A DNA stretch of 64,000 nucleotides, taken from Mumia sp. ZJ1417 (GTDB lineage: Bacteria; Actinomycetota; Actinomycetes; Propionibacteriales; Nocardioidaceae). The first letter of the stretch is position 1, and each line of letters begins with the position of its first letter. Position numbers and translations under genes: made by a program. Under the pieces are notes generated by a model that saw only the letters and a list, made by a program, of their open reading frames with translations, was not told where the DNA came from and made no database searches. The stretch spans positions 806,001 through 870,000 of the forward strand of contig NZ_CP059901.1 of assembly GCF_014127285.1 (NCBI RefSeq), in the 5' to 3' direction. Below are positions 50,724 through 60,207 of the stretch, piece by piece.

Positions 50724-50759
50724 TCCATCGGGTAGCACCAACTATCGGGGTGGAGTGCA

Positions 50760-52181
50760 GTGACGGATCTTGGGGTCGCTTCCGAGCGCATGACGACAGC
50801 ACGAGGGGCAGCGTTCACGACGCCCTCGCAGCTGGTCGTCAAGATGCGCAACCGGTCGCGCATGGCGGCCCTCGCCTTCCTGCTCTCGACCCTCGGCAGC
50901 GCCTTCGTCGCGGCTGTCCTGGCCCCGTCGACCGGGTACGAGCTCTGGCTCGTCGTCGCCGCGATCGGCGTGCTCCTCGCCGTCGAGTTCGCGACGATCC
51001 CAGCGTACGAGCGCACCCGCTCGCTCCGGCCGGCCCGCCGCCTGGTCGTCTGCGGCAGCGTCGGCGTCCTCGTCCTGGTCGTGTTCGAGGTGATGTCGCC
51101 GGCAACGGCGCGTGCCAGCCTTCTCGTCGTCCTCACCGCGGCCACTCTCAGTGCGTCCGCCGTGGTCCTGCGCCGGATCGTCGCCTCTCCGGTGTCGCTG
51201 CTCCTCGTGGGTGACCGCGACGGTGTCGGCCACTTCCTCGCGCAGTGGTCGGAGCGCTCCGACATCGAGATGAAGGGGATCTGCCTCGTCACGGAGGACG
51301 ACGAGGCCGTGGTGCCGCACACGCTAGGTGGTGTGCCGGTCGTCGGCGCGCTCACCGACGTGGGTGACGCGGTCGGTCGACTCGCCGTGGACGGTGTGAT
51401 GGTCGCTCCTGGCCCCTCCCTCAGTGCGTACGACGTGCGCAGGATCAACTGGGCGCTCGACCACTCGCTCGTCGAGCTCACGGTTGCGACCGAGGTGCAC
51501 GGCGCATGGCCGCACCGCGTGCAGCCTCGCGTGCTCGGGCGCCGTCTCGTGCTGTCGGTGCGGCCTGGCCGCCGTCCCCGCCTGGTCAGCCTGGCCAAGG
51601 CCATGATCGACCGCGTCGGCTCCGGCGCGCTCCTCCTGCTCCTCAGCCCGCTCTTCCTCGCCGTCGCGGTCGCCGTACGGGTGTCCAGCCCCGGCCCGGT
51701 CTTCTTCCGCCAGATCAGGACGGGCATGAACGGCGAGCCGTTCGCGATGCTGAAGTTCCGCACGATGGTCGTCAACGCCGAGGAGCTCGTCGACGAGCTC
51801 CTCGAGCTCAACGAGGGCTCGGGCCCGCTGTTCAAGCTTCATGACGACCCACGCGTGACCCGCGTCGGCAAGATCCTGCGCAAGACGTCGCTCGACGAGC
51901 TCCCGCAGCTGATCAACGTCGTCCGCGGCGACATGTCGCTGATCGGTCCGCGCCCGGGGCTTCCGCGCGAGGCCGAGACGTACGACTCCTGGATCCGGCA
52001 CCGCCTCGAGGTCAAGCCCGGCATGACCGGCCTGTGGCAGGTGAGCGGGCGCTCCAACCTCAGCTGGCAGGACTCCGTGCGTCTCGACATCGACTACGTC
52101 GACAACTGGACGATCCGCTCCGACCTCGCGATCGTCGCGAGGACGGCACGCGCGGTGATCAAGGGCGACGGGGCACGCTGA
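50760..52181 (+). CDS. polyprenyl-phosphate sugar-1-phosphate transferase (EPS-initiating)
   Basis: 473 residues. Four N-terminal helices (about 30-135), a Rossmann-like CoA-binding-type domain (about 145-245), a further helix (SGALLLLLSPLFLAVAVAVR, about 293-315) and the bacterial sugar-transferase domain: VFFRQIRTGMNGEPFAMLKF, KFRTMVVNAEE, DELPQLINVVRGDMSLIGPR and PGMTGLWQVSGRS. This is the WbaP/CpsE layout; it loads the first sugar phosphate on undecaprenyl phosphate. GTG 50760 has GGGTGGAG upstream. The next gene starts within its stop (TGATG). Confidence 0.93.
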   Translation: MTDLGVASERMTTARGAAFTTPSQLVVKMRNRSRMAALAFLLSTLGSAFVAAVLAPSTGYELWLVVAAIGVLLAVEFATIPAYERTRSLRPARRLVVCGSVGVLVLVVFEVMSPATARASLLVVLTAATLSASAVVLRRIVASPVSLLLVGDRDGVGHFLAQWSERSDIEMKGICLVTEDDEAVVPHTLGGVPVVGALTDVGDAVGRLAVDGVMVAPGPSLSAYDVRRINWALDHSLVELTVATEVHGAWPHRVQPRVLGRRLVLSVRPGRRPRLVSLAKAMIDRVGSGALLLLLSPLFLAVAVAVRVSSPGPVFFRQIRTGMNGEPFAMLKFRTMVVNAEELVDELLELNEGSGPLFKLHDDPRVTRVGKILRKTSLDELPQLINVVRGDMSLIGPRPGLPREAETYDSWIRHRLEVKPGMTGLWQVSGRSNLSWQDSVRLDIDYVDNWTIRSDLAIVARTARAVIKGDGAR

Positions 52182-52819
52182 TGGACACGGCGAACGACTC
52201 GGGGCGGCGCCGACTGACCGGCCTGATCGGCGCGGCCGTCGGCCTGATCGTCGTCGGGCTCGTCGTGGTCTTCCTCGTCGCACGACCGTCGGCCGACGGC
52301 GGCGACGGAGGCAAGGGCTCTGAGGCCTCGGCCCAGCAGCTTCCGGACAATCCGTCGAGCGATTTCACTCCGGGTTCGCTGGAGACCGTGCCGGTCGAGG
52401 AGGTCGAGCCCGCGAAGTCGGTCGCCCTGGACGAGAAGGCGACGCTCGGACCGGGCCTCACCGCAAACGTGGCGAGCCTGCGTGCCGTCAAGGGCACGGC
52501 GCGCGGACCGGGTGAGATCGCGGGCCCCGCGCTCCAGGTGCGGATCGCGGTCGACAACGGCGCCGACGAGGCGATCGCGCTCGGACGCGCGGTCGTCGAG
52601 GTGAGCTATGGCAAGAAGCAGACGCCAGGCGTCGAGCTGAGCGGACCGGGGGTCGCGCCGTTCCCGGCGAGCCTCGAGCCCGGCAACTCGGCCGAGGGCA
52701 CGTACGTGTTCGGGGTGCCCAAGGGTGCTCGCGGACGTGTGCAGATCACGATCGCCTACACCGCGGGGCAGCCGCCCGCGGTGTTCGAGGGCGACGCGAC
52801 CGCGGGAGCGGTGCGATGA
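52181..52819 (+). CDS. membrane-anchored extracellular protein, DUF4352-like fold
   Basis: 212 residues. One helix (about 13-36: GLIGAAVGLIVVGLVVVFLV) then a Gly/Ser-rich linker and a beta-rich domain (about 80-200) with GPALQVRIAVDNGADEAIAL and SLEPGNSAEGTYVFGVP, the sequence style of DUF4352/telomeric-repeat-like immunoglobulin folds that sit outside the membrane. It is coupled to the sugar transferase (TGATG) and probably serves in the same envelope process. Confidence 0.7.
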   Translation: MDTANDSGRRRLTGLIGAAVGLIVVGLVVVFLVARPSADGGDGGKGSEASAQQLPDNPSSDFTPGSLETVPVEEVEPAKSVALDEKATLGPGLTANVASLRAVKGTARGPGEIAGPALQVRIAVDNGADEAIALGRAVVEVSYGKKQTPGVELSGPGVAPFPASLEPGNSAEGTYVFGVPKGARGRVQITIAYTAGQPPAVFEGDATAGAVR

Positions 52820-52860
52820 CGTCCGGAGAGCGGGTCAGTCCCGCCGTCGCGGACATGCCG

Positions 52861-52883
52861 GTACGGCGCGTGGTGCGCCGTAC
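52861..52883 (+). terminator. hairpin between the envelope operon and the giant protein genes
   Basis: GTACGGCGC and GCGCCGTAC form a perfect 9-bp stem with loop GTGGT, 41 nt after the stop; no T-tract. It could be a terminator or part of the next gene's leader. Confidence 0.4.
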
Positions 52884-52951
52884 TCCAAGAACTCTTTGAA
52901 GACTCAGGACCCGCAGATGGGCGGGCCTGTCAGCAGAACGGCGGTAGGGCG

Positions 52952-55900
52952 ATGCTCAACCACACCTCGACGCGGACCGGACACGGACGAGCACGCTGGA
53001 GCGTCCCCCTGCGGCTCCTCGCCGGTGCGGCGCTGACGGCGGCGGTCCTCGCCCCGGCCGTCCCCGCCCATGCCGACTCCCAACCTGCCGACCCGAACGA
53101 TCCCGCGACACCGACGACGGTGACGGCCGACGCGTTGCCGACCGTCCAGATCAACGGCGTCGTCTGGTCGCAGGGGATCGCCGGCAACCGCGTGTACGCC
53201 GGCGGCAGCTTCACCAACGCCCGTCCGGCCGGCTCGCCCTCGGGCACCAACACGGTCGCGCGGAGCCACCTGCTCGCGTACGACCTGCAGACCGGTGTCC
53301 TCATCAGCACCTTCGCGCCGACACTGAACGCGCAGGTGACCGCCGTCGCCGTGTCGCCGAACGGCTCTCGTGTCTACGTCGGTGGTGACTTCACCACCGT
53401 GAACGGGCAGACCCGACGCCGGATCGCCGCCTTCGACGCCGCCACCGGTGCCCTGGTCGCCAGCTTCGCGCCGTCGGTGAACGGGTCGGTCGACGCGATC
53501 GCCGCGACGAACACGACCGTCTACGCGGGTGGCAGCTTCCTCGGGGTCGGCAACCAGGACCGCTACAACGTCGCCGCCTTCAACGCGTCGAACGGTGCGC
53601 TCCTCAGCTGGGCTCCCGTCGCGTCTGGCGGCACCGTTCGCGCTCTCGCGATGAATCCGGATGGGACCAAGATCGCGGTCGGCGGCTCCTTCACGACTCT
53701 CAACGGCTCGGCGAACCCCGGCTACGGCCTCGGCATGGTCGACGCGACGACTGGTGCCAACCTCCCCATGGGCGCCAACAGCGTGATTCGCAACGGCACC
53801 GCAGACGGGGCGATCCTCACGCTGCGGGCCGACGCCGACAACGTGTACGGCGCCGGCTACACGTTCGGCAAGTCCGGAGGCACGCTCGAGGGCGTGTTCG
53901 CCGCGGACTGGGACGGCGGCGACCTGACATGGATCAACGACTGCCACGGTGACAGCTACGACATCGTCCCGGTGGGCGACGTCATCTACCAGGCCGGTCA
54001 CTTCCACTACTGCGAGAACATCGGCGGCTTCCCTCAGGGCGACGGTGGCGTCGGCACGTACCCGTACAACCGGGGGACGGCCATGAGCAAGTCGGCCACG
54101 CGCACCGCGACGTGGGAGCCCGACCAGGGCCGCTACTACTCCTACCTCGGTCAGCCCGCCCCGTCGCAGCTGGCGTGGTACCCAGAGTTGAACACCGGCA
54201 CCGCCACCGGCCAGAGCCAGGGCCCGTGGTCGCTGGCAGGCAACAGCACCTACGTCGTCATGGGCGGCGAGTTCACCCGCGTGAACGGCACCGCCCAGCA
54301 GGGCCTCGTGCGGTACGCCGTGCGCGGCACCGCGCCGAACGACCGCGGCCCCCAGCTCGGGGGCGCCTCCTTCCCGCTGAAGGCTGTCTCGTCCAAGCCC
54401 GGTGAGGTCCACGTGACGTACGGGTCGAACCACGACCCCGACAACGAGAACCTCACCTACCGCCTCTACCGGCAGACCCAGAACGCAGCCGGGCTGATCG
54501 ACACCCGCGTCGTGCGCACGCCGTACTGGCGCCTGCCCGTCCACGGATTCACCGACACCGGACAGCCGGTCGGATCCACCCGCCAGTACCGGGTGACTGC
54601 GACGGACCCGGCGGGCAACGTCGCGCAGTCGCCGTGGGTCAGCGTGACCGTCGCCGGCTCCCACACGTCGAGCGCCTACCGCGAGGCGGTGCAGCGCAGT
54701 CAGCCCGACCACTACTGGCGCTTCAGCGAGGCGACGGGGACCGCAGGTGACCTCACCGGCTTCACGCCGCTCAACGTCAACGCCGGCGTGCTCCGCCCGG
54801 CGGCCGGCGCGGTCGGTGGCGACAGCGACCCCGCCGCGAGCTTCAACGGCACGACCACGGGGTACGCGGCGACGCCGGCGACCGACAACCCGCTCGACGT
54901 GCTCACGCTCGAGACGTGGTTCAAGACAACGTCGACCACGGGCGGCAAGATCCTCGGCTGGGGCAACCGCGCCGACCGCAACTCGTCCAAGGCCGACCGG
55001 CACCTCTACATGGACAACACCGGTCGGATCAACTTTGGAGTCAAGCCCGACCAGACCCGCAAGGTAGTGACGAGCCCGGCCACCTACAACGACGGTCAGT
55101 GGCACCACGCCGCGGCCTCGCTGGGCCCGGACGGCATGAAGCTCTATCTCGACGGCGCGAAGGTCGCCGACCGTACGGACGTCACGGTGGGCGAGCACCT
55201 CTCGCGCGGGTTCTGGCGGATCGGTGGGGACACCCTCAACAACTGGCCGTCCATCCCGACCACCGCGTTCTTCACCGGTGACATCGACGAGGCGGCGGTC
55301 TACTCGTCCGTCCTCAGCGACACCGAGATCGCCGCGCACTACGCGGCGGCGACGGGCGCGCCCGTCCCGAACCTGCCGCCGACGGCGTCGTTCCCGACTC
55401 CGACGATCGACGGCCTGAAGGTGACGGTCAACGGATCGAGCTCGTCTGACTCGGACGGCACGGTGACGGGCCACGCGTGGACCTTCGGTGACGGCGGCAC
55501 GGCGACCGGAGTGAACCCGTCGCACACGTACGCCGCCGCGGGGACCTACACGATCACCCTGACCGTGACCGACGACGACGACGCGACCCACCAGACGTCG
55601 CGTCAGGTGACGGTGTCGACGCCGCCGCCCAACCAGCCGCCGACAGCGTCCTTCACGACACCGACGGACGGGTTGACGGTGAACCCCAACGGCAGCGGCT
55701 CGTCGGACACCGACGGCACGGTCACCGGCTACGCGTGGACGTTCGGTGACGGCGGCACGGCGACCGGGGTGAACCCGTCGCACACGTACGCCGCTGCGGG
55801 GACCTACCCGGTGACCCTGATCGTGACTGATGACGACGGTGCGACGGCAACGCTCACGAAGGACGTCATCGTGGCTGGAGCTCCGGCGCCGTTCGCGCGG

Positions 55901-56524
55901 GACACGTTTGCACGGACCGTCGTCGATGCCTGGGGCAACGCAGAGACCGGCGGGGCCTGGACCAGGACTGGGTCGGCGACGAACTTCTCGGTCTCGAGTG
56001 GCACCGGCAAGATCCGCATGGGGACGCCGGGAGCAGGTCCAGGCATCGCACTGAACGGGGTCTCCTCGACCAGCACCGATCTCTCGGTGACGGCGAGCGC
56101 GGACAAGGCGGCGACCGGTGGCGGCACCTACCTCAGCTTCCACCCGAGGCGCGTCGCGAACGGTGACCACTATTTCGCCGACGTGCGGCTGGTCGCGGGC
56201 GGCAGTGTGTCGCTCAACATCGGCAGGACCGTCGCCGGGGTCGAGACCTCGCTGGCCAGCGGCACGATCAGCGGCCTCACGGTGGCCGCCGGGGAGGCAC
56301 TCCAGGTGCGTGTCGCGGCCTCGGGGACGTCGCCGACAACGCTGCGCGCTAAGGTCTGGAAGGCCGGGACCGCCGAGCCCGCGGCGTGGCGGCTGACCTC
56401 GAGCGACTCCTCAGCCTCTCTCCAAGCGGCCGGCGCGCTCGGCCTGTGGACGTACCTGTCCAGCTCGGCGACGAACGCTCCTGTGGTCGCGAGCTTCGAC
56501 GACCTCGTCGCTCGTACGGAATGA
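52952..56524 (+). CDS. giant secreted protein A: propeller, FnIII-like, LamG and two PKD domains
   Basis: 1190 residues. Signal peptide to about residue 41 (PAVPAHA-DSQP). Residues about 45-465 repeat VYAGGSFT/VYVGGDFTTVNGQ with AAFDAATGALVASFAP, the DUF5122/delta-60-repeat propeller; about 470-570 is FnIII-like (VHVTYGSNHDPDNENLTYRL); about 590-790 a LamG fold (TLETWFKTTSTTGGKILGWG; GQWHHAAASLGPDGMKLYLD); two PKD domains follow (about 803-980; GHAWTFGDGGTATGVNPSHT) and a C-terminal beta-sandwich (about 985-1190). No sortase motif or C-terminal anchor, so it is likely secreted. The two PKD units share a 66-bp near-identical DNA stretch. Confidence 0.88.
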   Translation: MLNHTSTRTGHGRARWSVPLRLLAGAALTAAVLAPAVPAHADSQPADPNDPATPTTVTADALPTVQINGVVWSQGIAGNRVYAGGSFTNARPAGSPSGTNTVARSHLLAYDLQTGVLISTFAPTLNAQVTAVAVSPNGSRVYVGGDFTTVNGQTRRRIAAFDAATGALVASFAPSVNGSVDAIAATNTTVYAGGSFLGVGNQDRYNVAAFNASNGALLSWAPVASGGTVRALAMNPDGTKIAVGGSFTTLNGSANPGYGLGMVDATTGANLPMGANSVIRNGTADGAILTLRADADNVYGAGYTFGKSGGTLEGVFAADWDGGDLTWINDCHGDSYDIVPVGDVIYQAGHFHYCENIGGFPQGDGGVGTYPYNRGTAMSKSATRTATWEPDQGRYYSYLGQPAPSQLAWYPELNTGTATGQSQGPWSLAGNSTYVVMGGEFTRVNGTAQQGLVRYAVRGTAPNDRGPQLGGASFPLKAVSSKPGEVHVTYGSNHDPDNENLTYRLYRQTQNAAGLIDTRVVRTPYWRLPVHGFTDTGQPVGSTRQYRVTATDPAGNVAQSPWVSVTVAGSHTSSAYREAVQRSQPDHYWRFSEATGTAGDLTGFTPLNVNAGVLRPAAGAVGGDSDPAASFNGTTTGYAATPATDNPLDVLTLETWFKTTSTTGGKILGWGNRADRNSSKADRHLYMDNTGRINFGVKPDQTRKVVTSPATYNDGQWHHAAASLGPDGMKLYLDGAKVADRTDVTVGEHLSRGFWRIGGDTLNNWPSIPTTAFFTGDIDEAAVYSSVLSDTEIAAHYAAATGAPVPNLPPTASFPTPTIDGLKVTVNGSSSSDSDGTVTGHAWTFGDGGTATGVNPSHTYAAAGTYTITLTVTDDDDATHQTSRQVTVSTPPPNQPPTASFTTPTDGLTVNPNGSGSSDTDGTVTGYAWTFGDGGTATGVNPSHTYAAAGTYPVTLIVTDDDGATATLTKDVIVAGAPAPFARDTFARTVVDAWGNAETGGAWTRTGSATNFSVSSGTGKIRMGTPGAGPGIALNGVSSTSTDLSVTASADKAATGGGTYLSFHPRRVANGDHYFADVRLVAGGSVSLNIGRTVAGVETSLASGTISGLTVAAGEALQVRVAASGTSPTTLRAKVWKAGTAEPAAWRLTSSDSSASLQAAGALGLWTYLSSSATNAPVVASFDDLVARTE

Positions 56525-56570
56525 GGACGACCGGATCGTGAAAACAACCGTGGCGTGGGCCCTGCGCCCA

Positions 56571-56576
56571 TAGCCT
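56571..56576 (+). promoter_or_regulatory. -10 element between the two giant genes
   Basis: TAGCCT would start transcription near 56583, leaving a leader of about 55 nt that contains the GGTGGAGAAG ribosome site before ATG 56638. This supports 56638 rather than 56581 as start. Confidence 0.4.
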
Positions 56577-56637
56577 ACGGATGCGCATCATTGGAACAGC
56601 GTCGGCGCTGCCGGCACGTCTCGGGTGGAGAAGACTC

Positions 56638-59600
56638 ATGTCGACAGCTCGTCCCCGGCGCCATGTGGTGCGCCGACTCGCAGGGGCGGTGACGGCGGCG
56701 CTCGTCGTGGCCGCTGCCATGACCGCCACCGCCGGCCCGGCCGCTGCAGACTCGGCGCCCGCGGACCCGACCGATCCGAAGACGCCGACGACGGTCACCG
56801 CCGACGCCCTCCCGACCGTGCAGGTCGACGGCGTCGTGTGGTCGCAGGCCATCGTCGGCGGCGCGGTCTATGCAGGGGGCAGCTTCAGCAGCGCGCGCCC
56901 GGCGGGCGCGGCCGCGGGCACGGGTGAGACACCGCGCGGCAACCTGCTGCGCTACGACCTTGCGACCGGCGTCCTCGACGCGACGTTCTCGCCGAGCTTC
57001 AACGCCCAGGTGCGTACGGTCGCCGTCTCGCCCAACAAGTCCCGTGTGTACGTCGGCGGTGACTTCACCTCGGTCGACGGCACGACGCGCAACCGCATCG
57101 CCGCCTTCGATGCGACCACGGGCGCCGTGGTCGCGGGCTTCGCGCCGCCGGTGAACTACCACGTGTACTCGATCGTCGCCACAGACGACGTCGTCTACGC
57201 GGCGGGCAACTTCCTTGGCGTCGGCACGCAGTCGCGCGGCAACCTGGCGGCCTTCGACGCGCAGACCGGTGCACTTCTCGCCTGGGCGCCGATCGCCGCG
57301 GGTGGTCCCGTGACGTCGATCGTCCTGTCGCCCGACAGCTCGACGATCGTCGCCGGCGGCAGCTTCACGACGATGAACGGCTCGTCGAACCCCGGCTACG
57401 GGCTGGCTGCCGTGGACGCGTCGACGGGTGCGCTCAAGCCGTGGCTCTCCAACAGCGTGGTCCGCAACGGCGGCACCGAGGCCTCGATCACCTCGCTGTC
57501 GGCGGACGACCAGAACGTCTACGGGACGGGCTACGTGTTCGGCGGCGGTGGCAACGTCGAGGGGACGTTCGCGGCCCGCTGGTCCGACGGCGCGCTGCAG
57601 TGGATCAACGACTGCCACGGCGACACCTACTCCGCCCACCCGCAGGACGGCGCCGTCTATACCGCCGGTCACGCGCACTACTGCGGCAACATCGACGGCT
57701 TCCCGCAGACCGAGCCCAACTGGACGTTCTCCCGGGCGATCGCCTTCGGCAAGCAGGCCACCGGCACCGTCACGACCGAGCCGCACGGCTATGCCAACTT
57801 CGCCGGTCAGCCGCGCTCCGAGCTGCTCGCGTGGTTCCCGACGATGAACGCCGGCACCTACACCGGCCAGGCCCAGGGCCCGTGGACCGTCACGGGCTCG
57901 GGTGACTACGTCCTCATGGGCGGCGAGTTCACGCGCGTGAACTACACCGGCCAGCAGGGGATCGTCCGCTACGCCAAGCGCGCGCTCGCGCCTCGTACGC
58001 GTGGGCCCCAGCTGTACAGCACGACCTATCCGATCAATGTGGTCTCGACCGAGCCGGGCGCAGTCCGGGTCAACTGGAAGGCCAACCAGGACGACGACAA
58101 CGACTCACTGACGTATCGCGTCTATCGCGACACCCAGAACAACGCGGGCCTCGTGCACCAGCGCGTCGCGCGGGCCCGCTGGTGGAACCGCACGACCATG
58201 GGCTTCACCGACCGCGGGCTCACGCCGGGGGCGACCCACCGCTATCGCGTGGCGGTGACCGACCCTGACGGCAACATCGCGAACTCGCCGTGGGTCGACG
58301 TCACGGTCTCCGCGAGCGGGACGCCGAGCGCCTACCTGAACGCGGTTCACGCCTCCGAGCCGGAGTACTACTGGCGTCTGGGCGAGTCGAGCGGCTCCGC
58401 CGGCGCCGACACGCTCGGGCAGGGCAACGTCAAGCTGAACGGCTCCTACACCTGGGGCGGTACGGGGGCGCTTTCAGGCGACGCCAACAAGTCGGTGACG
58501 TTCGGCAACATCTTCTCCCACGGCAACGCCTCCAGCCAGGTGGCCGAGACCCCGCCAAACGTCTTCACGCTCGAGACGTGGGTCAAGACGACGACCGGCA
58601 GCGGCGGCAAGCTCCTCGGCTTCGGTGACAAGATGACGGGCTCGTCGTCCAACTTCGACCGTCACGTCTACCTCGACTCGTCAGGCCGCGTGCACTTCGG
58701 TGTCTACGCGGGGACCGCCGCCGTCATCTCGAGCACCGCCAAGGTCAACAACGGGCAATGGCACCATGTCGTGGCCTCGCTCGGCTCGGAGGGCATGAAG
58801 CTCTACGTCGACGGCGCCAAGGTCGCCTCGCGGACCGACGTCAAGACCGGCCAGAACGGCTACTGGGGATACTGGCGCCTCGGCGGCGACAACCTGTCGT
58901 CGTGGCCGAACGCAGCGAGCTCGAGCGGCAACTTCAAGGGCAGCCTCGACGAGGTCGCGATCTACAAGTCGGCCTTGAGCGACGCCGACGTCGCCGCGCA
59001 CTACCAAGCTGGCACGACGGGCCAGGGCCAGAACGCGGCGCCGACGGCGGCGATGACCTCCTCGACCCAGGACCTGACGGTGTCGGTCAACGGCACGACG
59101 TCGTTCGATGTCGACGGCACCATCGCCTCCCACGCGTGGGACTTCGGCGACGGTGCGACAGCGACCGGGGCGACCGCGACCCACACCTATGCCGACTCCG
59201 GCACGTACGACGTCACGCTCACCGTCACCGACGACGGCGGCGCGACCGACGTCCTCACGCGCCAGGTCACGGTGACCGCGCCGCCGCCCAACCAGGCACC
59301 GACGGCCGCGTTCACCACGACCAAGAACGACCTGGCGGTGAGCGTCGATGCAGCAACGTCGAGCGACTCCGACGGCACGATCGCCTCGTACGCCTGGAGC
59401 TTCGGCGACGGGTCGACGGCGACCGGGGCCACGGCGACCCACGCCTACTCGGCACCGGGCACGTACGACATCGCCCTCACCGTCACCGACGACGACGGTG
59501 CGACCGGGACGGTGACCCACCCGGTGACGGTGTCGGGCCCGCCGGAGCCATTCGCCGTGGACACGTTCGCCCGTACGGTCGTGGACGGCTGGGGCAGCGC

Positions 59601-60183
59601 CGAGACCGGTGGGGCGTGGACCCGGACCGGGTCCGCGACGAACTTCTCGGTCGCCGACGGCGTGGGCCGGATCAGGATGGGCTCTGCGGGCGCCGGGCCA
59701 TCGATCGCCCTCAACGGGGTCTCCTCGACCAGCGCCGATCTGACGCTGAGCGTGAGCCTCGACAAGGTCGCGACCGGCGGCGGCATCTACATCACGGCGA
59801 GCGCCCGCACCATTGCAGGTGTCGGCTCGTACGGTCTGAAGACGCGGTTCCTGGCGGACGGCAGCCTCTCGGCGGCCCTCACCCGGATCGAGGGTGCGTC
59901 CGAGACGACGATGGCGACGGGTGTGGTCGCGGGACCCCACGCCGCAGGTGACACCTGGCGCATCCGCGTCCAGGCGACGGGCACGTCGCCGACGACGATC
60001 AGGGCCAAGGTCTGGCGCGCAGGCACGAGCGAGCCGGCGTCATGGCTGGTGTCGACGACCGACTCCGCCACGGCGCTGCAGGCGCCGGGCGGGATCGCCT
60101 TCAGCCCGTACTTGTCCGGCTCGGCCACCAACGCGCCGATCTTTGCGTCGTTCGACGAGGTCAACGCGGTCGCATTGCCATGA
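56638..60183 (+). CDS. giant secreted protein B, paralogue of A
   Basis: 1181 residues from ATG 56638 (GGTGGAGAAG upstream). Same order as its neighbour: signal peptide to about 38 (GPAAA-DSAP), DUF5122 propeller, FnIII-like segment (VRVNWKANQDDDNDSLTYRV), LamG (TLETWVKTTTGSGGKLLGFG; NGQWHHVVASLGSEGMKLYV), two PKD domains (HAWDFGDGATATGATATHTY; YAWSFGDGSTATGATATHAY) and the C-terminal sandwich (DTFARTVVDGWGSAETGGAW). Arg and Lys in the propeller differ from A, so the proteins have diverged. Tandem duplicates 113 bp apart. Confidence 0.88.
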   Translation: MSTARPRRHVVRRLAGAVTAALVVAAAMTATAGPAAADSAPADPTDPKTPTTVTADALPTVQVDGVVWSQAIVGGAVYAGGSFSSARPAGAAAGTGETPRGNLLRYDLATGVLDATFSPSFNAQVRTVAVSPNKSRVYVGGDFTSVDGTTRNRIAAFDATTGAVVAGFAPPVNYHVYSIVATDDVVYAAGNFLGVGTQSRGNLAAFDAQTGALLAWAPIAAGGPVTSIVLSPDSSTIVAGGSFTTMNGSSNPGYGLAAVDASTGALKPWLSNSVVRNGGTEASITSLSADDQNVYGTGYVFGGGGNVEGTFAARWSDGALQWINDCHGDTYSAHPQDGAVYTAGHAHYCGNIDGFPQTEPNWTFSRAIAFGKQATGTVTTEPHGYANFAGQPRSELLAWFPTMNAGTYTGQAQGPWTVTGSGDYVLMGGEFTRVNYTGQQGIVRYAKRALAPRTRGPQLYSTTYPINVVSTEPGAVRVNWKANQDDDNDSLTYRVYRDTQNNAGLVHQRVARARWWNRTTMGFTDRGLTPGATHRYRVAVTDPDGNIANSPWVDVTVSASGTPSAYLNAVHASEPEYYWRLGESSGSAGADTLGQGNVKLNGSYTWGGTGALSGDANKSVTFGNIFSHGNASSQVAETPPNVFTLETWVKTTTGSGGKLLGFGDKMTGSSSNFDRHVYLDSSGRVHFGVYAGTAAVISSTAKVNNGQWHHVVASLGSEGMKLYVDGAKVASRTDVKTGQNGYWGYWRLGGDNLSSWPNAASSSGNFKGSLDEVAIYKSALSDADVAAHYQAGTTGQGQNAAPTAAMTSSTQDLTVSVNGTTSFDVDGTIASHAWDFGDGATATGATATHTYADSGTYDVTLTVTDDGGATDVLTRQVTVTAPPPNQAPTAAFTTTKNDLAVSVDAATSSDSDGTIASYAWSFGDGSTATGATATHAYSAPGTYDIALTVTDDDGATGTVTHPVTVSGPPEPFAVDTFARTVVDGWGSAETGGAWTRTGSATNFSVADGVGRIRMGSAGAGPSIALNGVSSTSADLTLSVSLDKVATGGGIYITASARTIAGVGSYGLKTRFLADGSLSAALTRIEGASETTMATGVVAGPHAAGDTWRIRVQATGTSPTTIRAKVWRAGTSEPASWLVSTTDSATALQAPGGIAFSPYLSGSATNAPIFASFDEVNAVALP

Positions 60184-60207
60184 ACGTTCCCTGGGCTCGG
60201 GGCTGGC

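Noticed and set aside
52904-56170. 1,088-codon - strand open frame opposite giant protein A
   Set aside because: Composition is almost all R, G, V, D and A with no domain; the + strand frame has signal peptide, LamG and PKD domains.
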